Positions 35,474 through 43,986 are shown, numbered from the stretch's first letter. The stretch is DNA of 64,000 nt from Anaerolineae bacterium (GCA_022841825.1 JALHQT010000001.1:496001-560000); one strand, 5' to 3'. Numbers and translations: made by a program. The notes: generated from the letters alone by a model not told the origin.

Positions 35474-35700
35474 CAACGGCTGTAGGCAACCGCCAGGATG
35501 GACACCGCGACGAAGATGAACGCCAGGATAATGGTTGCCTGGAACAGTGTCTTCTCCAGACCACGGCGCGTACGGGCAATGCTGCTCATGCCTTCACCGC
35601 CGAGCAAACTCCCCAAACCGCTGCCCTTGACCTGAAGGAGAATGATAGCAATGAGGGCAATCGAAAGGATGATCGACGTAATCTGCAGAAGGACTTCCAT
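35473..35700 (-). CDS. secG: Protein translocase subunit SecG
   Basis: 75 residues from ATG 35700 (a GTG three codons upstream is possible). Two transmembrane helices flank the conserved LLQVKGSGLGSLLGG loop, and the second helix follows FQATIILAFIFVAVSILAV. SecG is the small subunit of the SecYEG channel that eases protein export through the cytoplasmic membrane. It lies in one strand-run with ctp upstream and a solute-binding protein overlapping its stop, all envelope-related. Confidence 0.93.
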   Translation of the reverse strand: MEVLLQITSIILSIALIAIILLQVKGSGLGSLLGGEGMSSIARTRRGLEKTLFQATIILAFIFVAVSILAVAYSR

Positions 35701-35791
35701 GTCGTCCACTTTTCCGTTTCATACTGTTCAACAGGGCGTGGATTGTAGCACGCCCTTTTCGGATTGGCTATTGTGGTTGCGATGAGATGCG

Positions 35792-37012
35792 TTACGAGTT
35801 TGGAGAGGACTCTGCTGTGGTCGAGAGTTCACCCTGTAGGAATCGGATGGCTGCATCGAGCTGGATGTCGTTTTCGAACTCTTCAGCCGTGAGGGGGTTC
35901 CACTCGACGATGAGTTGTGGTGTGACACCGATGTCGTGAATCCAGTTGCCTTCCGGCGTCAGCCAGCGCGCAACGGTGAGCCGTATGCCGCCGCCATTGA
36001 TGAGCGTGTGCCAGGTTTGAACCGTTCCTTTGCCAAAGGTCGTTTCGCCCATCACCGTGACGAGGTCGTAGTCCTGCCAGGCACCAGCAACCAGTTCGGA
36101 GGCGCTTGCGCTGGTCTCATCGACAAGCAGGACAATGGGTATGCCATAGTTGGCGGCGTTTCCGCGCGCTTCAAGCGTGATTTCGCGTGTGCCGAAGTCT
36201 TCGATGAGGACAGTGCCTTCAGGAATGAGCAGGCTTGCAACATCGATGGCGCTGTCGAGCAGCCCGCCTCCGTTACCGCGCAAATCAATGATCAACCCTT
36301 CAAGCTCTGAAGGATTGAGCTGCTCAATTGCCTGTTCCAGTTCCTGACGGGCGTTTGGCGTGAAGCTGTTCAAGCGAACATGCCCGATGTCTTCGGCGAC
36401 GACTTCGGCTTCGATGTTTGGAACTTCAATCCGCGCTCGCTCAATGGTGTAGGAGACACGCTCGCCGCCGCGTTTGAAGACAATCTCAACGGTTGTGCCG
36501 ACGGGACCGCGAACGAGCGTTGCAAGCTCGGTTTGATTGACGCCTGTCATGGTCTGTCCATTGACCTCAGCGAAGATGTCGCCGGGCTGCACACCTGCGC
36601 GCTGTGCGGGTGTGTTTTCGAGTATGCCCACAACCTCAATCTCATCGTCTTCGTTGGTGCGGATGACGACGCCTATGCCGCTGATTTCGCCCTCCAGATC
36701 CTGATTCAGCAGGGGGAAGACTTCGGGGTCCATGTAGCCGCTGAACTGGTCATCAAGCGCGTTCAAGAGACCGTCGATCGCGCCATCTACCAGTGTCTCA
36801 GTCGATACCTTGTCCAGGTAATCGGACTGGATGAGGTTGTATGCCTGCCAGAAAGCGCTAAAGAACTCCTCTGCCTCTGGTGGCGGCTGCGTATTGTCCT
36901 GCGCAAGGCTGAAGGTTGTCTGGTTTCCGGCGAGAAATCCAAAGACAAATGCCAGAACGACGATAGCTGATGTCGGAAGGTAACGCGCCAGAAGGCTGCG
37001 AGATGTGTTCAT
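35792..37012 (-). CDS. ctp: C-terminal processing peptidase (S41 family)
   Basis: 406 residues. A signal anchor (SAIVVLAFVFGFLAGN) leads into an exported helical cap, a PDZ domain (EISGIGVVIRTNEDDEI to AGVQPGDIFAEVNGQ) and the S41 catalytic domain. LIIDLRGNGGGLLDSAIDVASLL precedes the Ser motif VDETSASASELVAGAW, and the general-base Lys is in TTFGKGTVQ. It should cleave C termini of misfolded or regulatory proteins outside the membrane. GGAG precedes the ATG. It is likely first in an operon with secG and the solute-binding protein. Confidence 0.94.
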   Translation of the reverse strand: MNTSRSLLARYLPTSAIVVLAFVFGFLAGNQTTFSLAQDNTQPPPEAEEFFSAFWQAYNLIQSDYLDKVSTETLVDGAIDGLLNALDDQFSGYMDPEVFPLLNQDLEGEISGIGVVIRTNEDDEIEVVGILENTPAQRAGVQPGDIFAEVNGQTMTGVNQTELATLVRGPVGTTVEIVFKRGGERVSYTIERARIEVPNIEAEVVAEDIGHVRLNSFTPNARQELEQAIEQLNPSELEGLIIDLRGNGGGLLDSAIDVASLLIPEGTVLIEDFGTREITLEARGNAANYGIPIVLLVDETSASASELVAGAWQDYDLVTVMGETTFGKGTVQTWHTLINGGGIRLTVARWLTPEGNWIHDIGVTPQLIVEWNPLTAEEFENDIQLDAAIRFLQGELSTTAESSPNS

Positions 37013-37090
37013 CCAGGAGACTCCGTGAATTCTCGTATTTGTGGTTATTATAGCGGTGAATAGGCAGTCGCAGATGAATAGGGTGTAGGT

Positions 37091-37810
37091 ATGTCGCTAG
37101 AAAGTGCGCGCGCATTAGCCTACGGCATGGTGATAGGCGGATCTCTGGGTGCTTGGGTTGCGCGCCGAACCGAGCTTCAGGGGGTAGCGTCGCGCGCTCA
37201 AGGCGTCGTACCCACGTTTGAGGAGTTTGATATTCTGCTGCCTACTGAACCGCAACGCGCTTCTTGGAACAACAATTCGCTTGTGACTGGCTGGTTGTTT
37301 CACGGTGATCTGCCCAAGCTGCATAAAGCAGCAGCGAGCGCTCAGTTGTTTGTCGATGGCACTTCACGCGATATAGCCGCCAGTATCGCAGCGGCATATC
37401 TTGTTGCGCTGGCACTCAATGGCGTGCGCGATCATGAATATGCGCGGCACGTGGTGGAGTACACAGATGGTCTAAGTGCGAGTTTGGATGCAGCGTTCTA
37501 TCGCCTGGGACATTCACTCGCATGGAGTGACGAAGCTGGCGCGATGGCGCATGTCTGGCGTGACGGCGGCGACGAGTGCCTGGTCGTCTTGGCGTGTTAC
37601 TGTTTGATGCGATTTCCGACCGACTTCGTAGCTGCGGTGCACAGGGCAGTGAGTTTCGGTGGGCAGGGCGCCCGCCTGGGGTATCTTGTTGGCGGGATGA
37701 TGGGAGCTAAACTTGGCTTGGCTGGACTCCCAAAGGCCTGGCGTGAACGATGTGACAACAGCGCCCATTTTGACGCGATAGTCCGGTCGATGGCTGGTAT
37801 GAAAGGCTGA
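37091..37810 (+). CDS. ADP-ribosylglycohydrolase-like pseudoenzyme
   Basis: 239 residues whose layout follows ADP-ribosylglycohydrolases (ARH/DraG), which remove ADP-ribose from proteins using two Mg ions. The helix pattern ACYCLMRFPTDFVAAVHRAV then GYLVGGMMGAKLGLAGLPKAWRER matches the family C terminus closely. Each metal-binding Asp motif is replaced: GDALG is GGSLG, the TDDT motif reads NNNS (within ASWNNNSLV), and GGDSD reads GGQGA. Catalysis is therefore unlikely; an ADP-ribose reader or scaffold is a possibility. It is followed after five bases by the yjbR-like gene. Homology is from pattern recognition and should be checked by profile search. Confidence 0.62.
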   Translation: MSLESARALAYGMVIGGSLGAWVARRTELQGVASRAQGVVPTFEEFDILLPTEPQRASWNNNSLVTGWLFHGDLPKLHKAAASAQLFVDGTSRDIAASIAAAYLVALALNGVRDHEYARHVVEYTDGLSASLDAAFYRLGHSLAWSDEAGAMAHVWRDGGDECLVVLACYCLMRFPTDFVAAVHRAVSFGGQGARLGYLVGGMMGAKLGLAGLPKAWRERCDNSAHFDAIVRSMAGMKG

Positions 37811-37815
37811 CGGTT

Positions 37816-38175
37816 ATGAGTCTTACATTGGATGCGTTGAAGGCACATTGCCTGAGCAAACAAGGGGCATTTGAAGACTTTCCGTTTGGGGAGGACCCCG
37901 TCTACAAGGTAGAAGGCAAGATGTTTGCTTTACTCGTAGAGGCGACACCAGCACGCATTGTGTTGAAGTGTGACCCGCGACTGGTGCCGGTACTGCGCGA
38001 GACATATCCCGCAGTAACCGCACCCGCATACTTTGACAAGAATCATTGGAATCAAGTCGTGGTCGATGGGAGCATTTCAGACCCCGAGGTGCTGGAAATG
38101 ATTGACCAGTCCTATGCGTTGGTCGTGAAGGGTCTAACGAAAGCGGCCCGCGCACGTTTGACAGCCGCCGGGTAG
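37816..38175 (+). CDS. MmcQ/YjbR family protein
   Basis: 119 residues, the family's usual length. Signatures include KQGAFEDFPFGEDPVYKVEGKMFALL, VLKCDPRLVPVLRETYPAVTAPAYFDKNHWNQV and the final YALVVKGLTKAARARL helix. YjbR proteins adopt a CyaY-like fold and are suspected of DNA binding; no biochemical activity is established. It is coupled to the ARH-like gene by a five-base gap. The -35 hexamer of the downstream his operon promoter lies inside its last codons. Confidence 0.88.
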   Translation: MSLTLDALKAHCLSKQGAFEDFPFGEDPVYKVEGKMFALLVEATPARIVLKCDPRLVPVLRETYPAVTAPAYFDKNHWNQVVVDGSISDPEVLEMIDQSYALVVKGLTKAARARLTAAG

Positions 38176-38186
38176 CTGTCTATACT
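38158..38186 (+). promoter_or_regulatory. Consensus promoter of the his operon
   Basis: TTGACA (38158-38163), a 17-base spacer, TATACT (38181-38186). The -35 lies within the last codons of the yjbR-like gene. Transcription would start near 38193, only about seven bases before the leader-peptide Shine-Dalgarno. Confidence 0.85.
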
Positions 38187-38211
38187 CTACGCATTCTGCG
38201 GAGGTATCCTG

Positions 38212-38259
38212 GTGTTTCATCAGTCACATCATCACGGTTGTTTTCCCAATCAGGTGTAG
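38212..38259 (+). CDS. hisL: Histidine-operon leader peptide (15 residues)
   Basis: GTG start at 38212, seven bases after a GGAGG Shine-Dalgarno (38200-38204), stop TAG at 38257-38259. The translation is MFHQSHHHGCFPNQV: four His in positions 3, 6, 7 and 8, encoded by CAT CAT CAT CAC. A ribosome short of charged tRNA-His would stall at 38218-38235. The stop codon lies within the strand that can form the antiterminator. This is the arrangement of classic his attenuators; the role is inferred from structure, and the peptide has no homologue I can cite. Confidence 0.8.
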   Translation: MFHQSHHHGCFPNQV

Positions 38260-38320
38260 GTAACTGACTGAACACATGCCTCTTGTTGTCTTAAGTCCCC
38301 CCACCTGGCGGGGATTTTTT
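38251..38320 (+). promoter_or_regulatory. His operon attenuator: antiterminator / terminator switch
   Basis: Terminator: TCCCC (38296-38300) pairs with GGGGA (38310-38314), extended by flanking AAG/TTT pairs, followed by six T (38315-38320). Antiterminator: CAGGTG (38251-38256) pairs perfectly with CACCTG (38302-38307), and GG 38259-38260 with CC 38298-38299, occupying the terminator's 5' arm. A ribosome finishing the leader peptide (stop 38257-38259) would mask the antiterminator strand and allow termination; stalling at the His codons would leave it free. hisH begins 16 bases after the T-run. Confidence 0.75.
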
Positions 38321-38335
38321 GTTTATGGAGCAGCC

Positions 38336-38950
38336 ATGTTAGCAGTGATCGATTACGGCGCGGGGAACCTGAGAAGTGTCATGCATGCGCTCAATCATCT
38401 GGGCGTAGAAAGCATTCGTGTTGTTCGGACACCGCGCGATCTGGCAGGAGCGACAAAGATCATCCTTCCGGGGGTTGGGGCATTTGGCGCGGGGATGCAG
38501 AGGCTGCATGAGCAGAATCTTGTGCAGCCGATTCGGGATGCGGTGTTCGCCGGGGTACCCTATCTGGGGATCTGCCTTGGGATGCAGTTCCTGTTTGAGG
38601 TCAGCGACGAGATGGGGGAGCACCGCGGGTTAGGGCTGCTGCCCGGTCGTGTCACACGGTTTCCGGAATTGCCAGGCTATAAGGTGCCTCACATGGGCTG
38701 GAACCGGATTCGCCCGTCCCGCGAGTCGCCGCTGCTAAGGGGTATCCCGCACGAAGGATATGCCTATTTTGTCCATAGTTACTACTGTGTCCCGTTGCAC
38801 GAAGCAGATGTGCTCGCCGTCGTGGACTATGGTGTGCGTTTCACCGCGGCTGTTGAGCATGAACGAATCTGGGGTGTGCAGTTTCATCCGGAAAAGAGTC
38901 AGGAAACTGGATTGCGATTGCTCGCCAACTTCCTGGAGATGGAATCATGA
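38336..38950 (+). CDS. hisH: Imidazole glycerol phosphate synthase, glutaminase subunit HisH
   Basis: 204 residues from the ATG at 38336, preceded by GGAG five bases upstream; the in-frame ATG at 38276 lies within the attenuator and is rejected. Starts with LAVIDYGAGNLRSVMHAL and has the class I amidotransferase nucleophile in PYLGICLGMQFLF (Cys) and the partner His-Glu in VQFHPEKSQ. It releases ammonia from glutamine for HisF, in the fifth step of histidine synthesis. First gene of the operon hisH-A-F-I-E, controlled by the upstream leader attenuator. It overlaps hisA by ATGA. Confidence 0.97.
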   Translation: MLAVIDYGAGNLRSVMHALNHLGVESIRVVRTPRDLAGATKIILPGVGAFGAGMQRLHEQNLVQPIRDAVFAGVPYLGICLGMQFLFEVSDEMGEHRGLGLLPGRVTRFPELPGYKVPHMGWNRIRPSRESPLLRGIPHEGYAYFVHSYYCVPLHEADVLAVVDYGVRFTAAVEHERIWGVQFHPEKSQETGLRLLANFLEMES

Positions 38951-39675
38951 TTGTTTATCCAGCGATTGACATGCGAAACGGTCAGGTTGTGCGATTGCGT
39001 GAAGGTGACCCGAACCGCCAGACTGTATTTGGGGATGATCCTGTGGCGGTCGCCGAGCGCTGGCTGAAGGCGGGCGCACAGTGGGTTCACATGGTCAATC
39101 TCGATGGGGCTTTTGCAGGCGCGCATGATAACGGGACGATACTGCCGCGTGTGGCTGCGGCAGGACTGAAGATCCAGTTTGGTGGTGGGCTGCGGTCGGA
39201 AGCTGATATCGCGCTTGCTTTCTCTCGTGGGGTGACGCGCGTTGTGATCGGTACTGCTGCGGTGACCAATCCAGAGCTTGTTCGTTGGGCGATTGCTCAA
39301 TATGGTGTGGACGCAGTTTGTACTGCCCTGGATGCCCGTGACGGATACGTGACGACGCATGGGTGGCAGGAAAAGACCACGATCCATGTGCACGATCTGG
39401 GCATCCAGGTGGCGGATATGGGCGTTCGGCACTGCCTGTTTACCGATGTGGGGCTGGATGGCAGTCTGACGGGCGTCAACTTCGCAGGAACAGTCGCGTT
39501 GGCGCGGGCTAGCGGGCTGGCGGTGATTGCCTCCGGCGGCGTCCAATCCCTGGATGACATCAGTGCGCTTAAGGACAGCGGGGTGGTTGCGGGGGCTGTG
39601 ATCGGCATGGCACTTTATGAAGAACGCATCGATCTTGCGGCGGCACTGGGTGTAGCAGGAGGCGCAGCATGTTAG
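38947..39675 (+). CDS. hisA: Phosphoribosylformimino-5-aminoimidazole carboxamide ribotide isomerase
   Basis: 242 residues, TIM barrel. It isomerises ProFAR to PRFAR (fourth step of histidine synthesis). The catalytic Asp lies in [14 protein letters not shown]; the second acidic residue in [11 protein letters not shown]; the half-barrel phosphate-binding [10 protein letters not shown] and [10 protein letters not shown] motifs are present. Overlaps hisH by four bases (ATGA) and hisF by seven, so the whole run is translationally coupled. Standard length and composition; nothing unusual in the protein itself. Confidence 0.97.
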   Translation: MIVYPAIDMRNGQVVRLREGDPNRQTVFGDDPVAVAERWLKAGAQWVHMVNLDGAFAGAHDNGTILPRVAAAGLKIQFGGGLRSEADIALAFSRGVTRVVIGTAAVTNPELVRWAIAQYGVDAVCTALDARDGYVTTHGWQEKTTIHVHDLGIQVADMGVRHCLFTDVGLDGSLTGVNFAGTVALARASGLAVIASGGVQSLDDISALKDSGVVAGAVIGMALYEERIDLAAALGVAGGAAC

Positions 39676-40442
39676 CGAAACGAATCATCCCGTGCCTGGA
39701 TGTGATGGACGGACGTGTTGTCAAAGGGGTCAACTTTGTCGACTTACGCGACGCGGGAGATCCGGTAGAGCAGGCGATTGTCTATGACCGCGAGGGCGCG
39801 GACGAGCTGGTATTCCTCGACATCACTGCTTCTCACGAGGCACGAAACACAACCCTGGATATGGTGCGGCGTGTGGCGGATTCGGTGTTTCTGCCATTTT
39901 GTGTCGGCGGTGGCATCCGCACAATTGACGATATTCGCGCGACGCTGCTGGCGGGCGCGGACAAGGTTTCGATCAACAGCTCGGCTGTCAAGACGCCTGA
40001 ACTGATTAACCAGGGGGCATGGGCATTCGGCAGCCAGTGCATTGTGGTGGCGATTGACCCTAAATGGACAGGCAATCGTTGGGAGGTCTACATCAACGGC
40101 GGACGTGCCCCCACCGGGCTGGATGCCATTGAGTGGGCGCGCGAGGTCGAGCGCCGAGGTGCAGGTGAGATTCTGCTGACGAGCATGGATCGCGATGGGA
40201 CAAGAGTGGGGTATAACATCGAATTGACTCGCGCGGTCAGCGAGAGTGTTTCGATTCCTGTCATCGCAAGTGGCGGGGCGGGGGCGCAGGAGCACTTTTT
40301 TGAGGCGCTCGCGGCAGGGAAGGCGGATGCGGCGCTGGCTGCATCGCTCTTTCACTACAATGAACTGCGGATTGGTGATCTGAAGCGATACCTGGATGGG
40401 CGCGGTCTTCCGATACGAATGAGCGGTTGGGAGCATCCATGA
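39669..40442 (+). CDS. hisF: Imidazole glycerol phosphate synthase, cyclase subunit HisF
   Basis: 257 residues. Partner of HisH, converting PRFAR and ammonia to imidazole glycerol phosphate and AICAR. Starts [23 protein letters not shown] with the first catalytic Asp, has [22 protein letters not shown], the second catalytic Asp in VVAIDPKW and the phosphate-binding [11 protein letters not shown]. Overlaps hisA by seven bases and hisI by four (ATGA at 40439-40442). Confidence 0.98.
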   Translation: MLAKRIIPCLDVMDGRVVKGVNFVDLRDAGDPVEQAIVYDREGADELVFLDITASHEARNTTLDMVRRVADSVFLPFCVGGGIRTIDDIRATLLAGADKVSINSSAVKTPELINQGAWAFGSQCIVVAIDPKWTGNRWEVYINGGRAPTGLDAIEWAREVERRGAGEILLTSMDRDGTRVGYNIELTRAVSESVSIPVIASGGAGAQEHFFEALAAGKADAALAASLFHYNELRIGDLKRYLDGRGLPIRMSGWEHP

Positions 40443-40768
40443 ACTGGGATCTCATTCGGTGGGATCGCGATGGTCTGGTCGCGACTGTGGTACAGGATAG
40501 TCAGACGCTTCAAGTATTGACGGTTGCGTACATGACCCGAACGTCACTGGAGCGATCGCTGGAAATCGGCGAAACGGTGTTCTGGAGTCGGAGTCGCCAG
40601 GAATTGTGGCATAAAGGCGAGACCAGCGGGAATACGCAGCGCATTCGCGAGATTCGCGTCGATTGCGACGGCGATGCACTTCTCATTCTGGTGGAACCGC
40701 GCGGACCCGCGTGCCATACCGGTGCTGTCACCTGCTTTTATCGTACGCTGGAGGAAACTCATGAGTGA
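40439..40768 (+). CDS. hisI: Phosphoribosyl-AMP cyclohydrolase
   Basis: 109 residues from the ATG overlapping the hisF stop. It opens the purine ring of phosphoribosyl-AMP (third step). Metal and substrate motifs are intact: [40 protein letters not shown], then [13 protein letters not shown] and [13 protein letters not shown] with the zinc Cys residues. It is a stand-alone HisI, not fused to HisE as in enterobacteria; hisE follows with an 8-base overlap. Confidence 0.97.
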   Translation: MNWDLIRWDRDGLVATVVQDSQTLQVLTVAYMTRTSLERSLEIGETVFWSRSRQELWHKGETSGNTQRIREIRVDCDGDALLILVEPRGPACHTGAVTCFYRTLEETHE

Positions 40769-41057
40769 TATGCTGCATTTCCTGGAGAACCTGATACGAG
40801 ATCGCCAAGCCAGCCCGCAACCGGGCAGCTATACGAACCGCCTGTTTGACGCAGGGACGAACAAGATTGCCCAGAAGGTCGGCGAAGAAGCAGTAGAGGT
40901 TGTCGTGGCGGCATTAGGGCAAGGGCGTGAAGCGCAGATTGGCGAATTGTCTGACCTGTTCTACCACACCCTGGTGTTGATGGCGCAGCTTGGGCTGCGA
41001 TTGGAAGATGTTTACGCGGAACTTGAGCGTCGCCACGCGCTGCGGACCGAGAATTGA
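40761..41057 (+). CDS. hisE: Phosphoribosyl-ATP pyrophosphatase
   Basis: 98 residues from ATG 40761, inside the last codons of hisI (8-base overlap). It removes pyrophosphate from phosphoribosyl-ATP (second step). The MazG-like all-helical signature is [31 protein letters not shown] and [16 protein letters not shown]. The first-step gene hisG and the later hisB, hisC and hisD are not in this window and must lie elsewhere. Confidence 0.97.
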   Translation: MSDMLHFLENLIRDRQASPQPGSYTNRLFDAGTNKIAQKVGEEAVEVVVAALGQGREAQIGELSDLFYHTLVLMAQLGLRLEDVYAELERRHALRTEN

Positions 41058-41058
41058 C

Positions 41059-41472
41059 ATGAGTGCCGACAATCGTTTTGTCGCCGAGACGACGTTTCAT
41101 GTTCGGTATGCCGAGACCGACGCGATGGGTATCGTCCATCATGCAAGCTATATCGTCTGGTTTGAGGAAGGACGCAGCGCGTACGCGCGGATGCGCGGGA
41201 GCGACTATGCGTCGTTTGAGCGCAACGGTTACTATCTGACAGTCGCGGAGGTGCATGCGCGCTACCTACACCCGATGCGCTATGGTGTTCAGGTGGTGGT
41301 GCGCTGCTGGGTTTCAGTCATGCAGTCGCGCGCTTTGACATTTGCCTATGAGGTTGTCAATGCGGACGCTGGTATTGTCTGTGTGACGGGGGAGTCGCGT
41401 CACATCTGCACCACTCATGATGGTCGCGTGTCACTCATTCCCGAACCGTGGAGGTCGTGGGGACGAGATTAG
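41059..41472 (+). CDS. YbgC/FadM-like acyl-CoA thioesterase (hotdog fold)
   Basis: 137 residues from ATG 41059, one base after the hisE stop. The hotdog signature RYAETDAMGIVHHASYIVWFEEGRSAYAR includes the catalytic Asp, as in 4-hydroxybenzoyl-CoA thioesterase and YbgC. It cleaves acyl-CoA thioesters; the chain specificity is not readable. Its spacing makes it the last gene of the his operon, although its function suits the downstream acyl-CoA synthetase better; that gene has its own promoter just after this stop. Confidence 0.9.
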   Translation: MSADNRFVAETTFHVRYAETDAMGIVHHASYIVWFEEGRSAYARMRGSDYASFERNGYYLTVAEVHARYLHPMRYGVQVVVRCWVSVMQSRALTFAYEVVNADAGIVCVTGESRHICTTHDGRVSLIPEPWRSWGRD

Positions 41473-41479
41473 CCAGCTT

Positions 41480-41508
41480 TTGCGACCCATTGGGCAACCG
41501 ACTATACT
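41480..41508 (+). promoter_or_regulatory. Promoter of the acyl-CoA synthetase gene
   Basis: TTGCGA (41480-41485), 17-base spacer, TATACT (41503-41508), 50 bases before the ATG at 41559. GGAG precedes that start by about ten bases. Confidence 0.6.
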
Positions 41509-41558
41509 CTTGCCTGCAACATGGAATAGATGGCTGTTATTGTTGGAGTGTCACAACT

Positions 41559-43331
41559 ATGGCTACATATGCTGAACGTCCGTGGACAGCGCGCTACGAC
41601 GCCCATGTCCCAAAGACACTGGCTCCTTACCCCGATTACCCTTTGCACGAGACGCTGCGTCAGTCAGCGCGCGAAGTTCCCGATAGCCCGGCGTTGGTGA
41701 CCAGTGCCCATCTTCCGGTACTGGGGCGTATCGGCAGCGCATTGACTTATGGTGAACTAGACGCAGCCTCAGATGCATTTGCAGCGGGGTTGGTGGAGAT
41801 AGGACTGAAGAAGGGTGACCGGGTGGTCATCGTGATGCCGAACTGCACTCAGTTTGTCATCGCGTTTTATGGCATTCTGAAGGCGGGGGGCGTGGTTGCC
41901 GCAACGAACCCGACATATCCGGCTGAGAAGATGCAGTTTCAACTTAATGATTGCGCTGCTGAGTTCGTCGTGTGCATTACGATGTTCTACAAGTTGCTGA
42001 AAGAGATCCAGCCACGAACCAGCGTAAAGAAGATCGTCGTTGCTAACATTAAGGAATACCTTCCCGCTCCAGCAAAGATCCTCTTCACCCTTGCCCGCGA
42101 GAAAAAAGGCGGGCATTACCTGGAGTCACTTGCCTCCGGCGATCTGTGGTTCCAGGATATTCTGACGAAACATGCAGGCAGAAAGCCCAGCGTGACGGTT
42201 GCGCCCTCGGATCTGGCGATTTTTCAGTACACCGGTGGGACGACGGGGGTGTCGAAAGCTGCGATGGCGACTCATGCAGCGCTTGTCGCCAACACGCTGC
42301 AATGCAGCGCCTACTTCATGGGCACAGCCAAGAAACGCGCCCCTGAGGAGATATTCCTCGGCGCGATACCGCTGTTTCATGTTTTTGGCATGGTTGCCGT
42401 GTTGAGCTTTGCTGTTGGTATGGGGTCTCGCATCATACTCGTGCCAAACGCGCGTGAAATCCCGGATGTGCTGGGCGCAATTGCAACTTATAAACCGACC
42501 TTGTTTATGGGTGTGCCAGCGCTTTACAACGCGATCAACAACCATCCGGATGTTCAATCTGGCAAGGTGAGCCTTCGATCGATCAAATTCTGCCTGAGCG
42601 GATCTGCGCCGCTGCCGCCACCCACCAAGCGTGAGTTCGAGCGCTTGAGCGGCGGGAAGCTGATGGAAGGTTTCGGCATGAGCGAGTGTCCGACTGCTTC
42701 TCATTGCAACCCTGTGTATGGGGAAAACCGTACGGGCGCAATCGGGCTGCCGCTGCCGGATATGGACATGCGCATTGTCAGCCTGGACGACGGCGAGACG
42801 GATGTCCCGGTGGGCGAAGTTGGCGAACTGATCATGAGTGGACCACAGGTCATGAGTGGCTACCACAATATGCCTACCGAAACGCAGAACGTGTTGCGCC
42901 AGAAAGATGGCAAGACCTGGCTGTATACGGGTGACATCGCACGCATGGATGAAGATGGTTACTTCTACATCGTGGATCGCAAGAAGGACATGGCGCTCAT
43001 CGGCGGCTTTAACGTGTATCCGAACAACGTCGAAAAGATCATTTCCGAACATCCAGCGGTGTTAGAAGTTGGTGTTGCAGCCGTCCCGCATCCGGAAAAA
43101 GAGGGGCAGGAGTCGCTCAAAGCGTGGGTGGTGGTGCGTCCTGGCATGAGCGTGACCGCCGATGACCTGGTGAAGCACGCCGAGAAGCACCTTGCTCGCT
43201 ATGAGATTCCTACGCGCTTCACGTTTGTGGATGCGCTGCCGAAGACGGTAGTCGGTAAGACACTCCGTCGTGAGCTGGTGCAGATGGAAATGGCTGAACG
43301 CGAGAAAGCGCTCAATAACAAGGGGCGCTAA
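41559..43331 (+). CDS. Long-chain fatty-acid-CoA ligase (AMP-forming)
   Basis: 590 residues from ATG 41559; the frame's 37 upstream codons overlap the thioesterase end and promoter. Activates fatty acids to acyl-CoA through an acyl-AMP intermediate. The adenylation motifs YTGGTTGVSKAAMATHAAL, GSAPLPPPTKREFERL, MEGFGMSECPT and TGDIARMDEDGYFYIVDRKKDM are present, and the C-terminal Lys motif is LPKTVVGKTLRREL. It is FadD-like in layout. It ends overlapping the stop of a convergent membrane protein by four bases. Might work with the upstream thioesterase. Confidence 0.92.
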   Translation: MATYAERPWTARYDAHVPKTLAPYPDYPLHETLRQSAREVPDSPALVTSAHLPVLGRIGSALTYGELDAASDAFAAGLVEIGLKKGDRVVIVMPNCTQFVIAFYGILKAGGVVAATNPTYPAEKMQFQLNDCAAEFVVCITMFYKLLKEIQPRTSVKKIVVANIKEYLPAPAKILFTLAREKKGGHYLESLASGDLWFQDILTKHAGRKPSVTVAPSDLAIFQYTGGTTGVSKAAMATHAALVANTLQCSAYFMGTAKKRAPEEIFLGAIPLFHVFGMVAVLSFAVGMGSRIILVPNAREIPDVLGAIATYKPTLFMGVPALYNAINNHPDVQSGKVSLRSIKFCLSGSAPLPPPTKREFERLSGGKLMEGFGMSECPTASHCNPVYGENRTGAIGLPLPDMDMRIVSLDDGETDVPVGEVGELIMSGPQVMSGYHNMPTETQNVLRQKDGKTWLYTGDIARMDEDGYFYIVDRKKDMALIGGFNVYPNNVEKIISEHPAVLEVGVAAVPHPEKEGQESLKAWVVVRPGMSVTADDLVKHAEKHLARYEIPTRFTFVDALPKTVVGKTLRRELVQMEMAEREKALNNKGR

Positions 43332-43876
43332 CCCTTTGAACCGGGGTCGGCGGACGGGGTATCCAAGTAACGACCTCTGAAGAATGCCCGTGCGGGACCT
43401 CGGTTCAAGTACCAGACGATGTAGGCAGGAATGAGTAGTGTCATGCATAACTGCGCTAACCGGAGGGCGCGGGACACATCACTTGCCGAGTCGATGCCCG
43501 ACAGCGGCGTCGGCGACGGAGCAGATAGCAGTGCCAGTACTTGCAGAAGATTCCCTGCCGTTAGCAACAAGACGATGCCGACAAAGACGAATCGGATGAA
43601 CGGTGGTTTGCCACGCCATGCCAGCGCAGCGATCGTGAGAAATGCGGTCGCCACTATCGCCTGAATGATGAGCGGAGTTTGATTGATGTCGAGGATTTCG
43701 CTGCCGACAATCGTGGTGTCCCCTTGCCCACCGCTCTCAACTTCCATGAAATCCATGCCCGGTCTTGCGCTGAGTGAAAGAAGGATAATGGACTGCGTCA
43801 GAGGAAGGCAGGAGAATAGAAATACGCCAGCAATGATTGCCAGGGATATGCCGATTGTTCTTGGTGGCTTGGTCAC
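43328..43876 (-). CDS. Four-helix membrane protein, function unknown
   Basis: 182 residues from the GTG at 43874-43876 (GGGAG six bases upstream; the TTG at 43900 is less well supported). Four transmembrane helices are visible (IGISLAIIAGVFLFSCLPL, LIIQAIVATAFLTIAALAW, FVFVGIVLLLTAGNLLQVLAL, AQLCMTLLIPAYIVWYL). An acidic exported loop (MEVESGGQGDTTIVGSEILDI) separates the first two helices. I recognise no family. It diverges from the BTAD regulator, with which it may share control, and its stop overlaps that of the acyl-CoA synthetase gene. Confidence 0.65.
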   Translation of the reverse strand: MTKPPRTIGISLAIIAGVFLFSCLPLTQSIILLSLSARPGMDFMEVESGGQGDTTIVGSEILDINQTPLIIQAIVATAFLTIAALAWRGKPPFIRFVFVGIVLLLTAGNLLQVLALLSAPSPTPLSGIDSASDVSRALRLAQLCMTLLIPAYIVWYLNRGPARAFFRGRYLDTPSADPGSKG

Positions 43877-43920
43877 AAGTGTCTCCCGTGTAATGGTCAA
43901 GTGCCTTTGGAAAATAGTTA

Positions 43921-43963
43921 TTGACCTACAGAGTAGGAAATTGTAGTATTACAAAACTATACT
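43921..43963 (+). promoter_or_regulatory. Promoter of the BTAD regulator with overlapping inverted repeat
   Basis: TTGACC (43921-43926), 17-base spacer, TAGTAT (43944-43949). AGTAT (43945-43949) and ATACT (43959-43963) form a 5-bp inverted repeat, 9 bases apart, overlapping the -10; it could be an operator. The regulator's ATG lies at 43987. Confidence 0.55.
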
Positions 43964-43986
43964 CTAGCTCTTGCGGCAGGTTTGCA

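Noticed and set aside
42126-43052. 308-codon minus-strand frame opposite the acyl-CoA ligase
   Set aside because: Antisense shadow caused by GC-rich codon use; the real gene has complete adenylation motifs.
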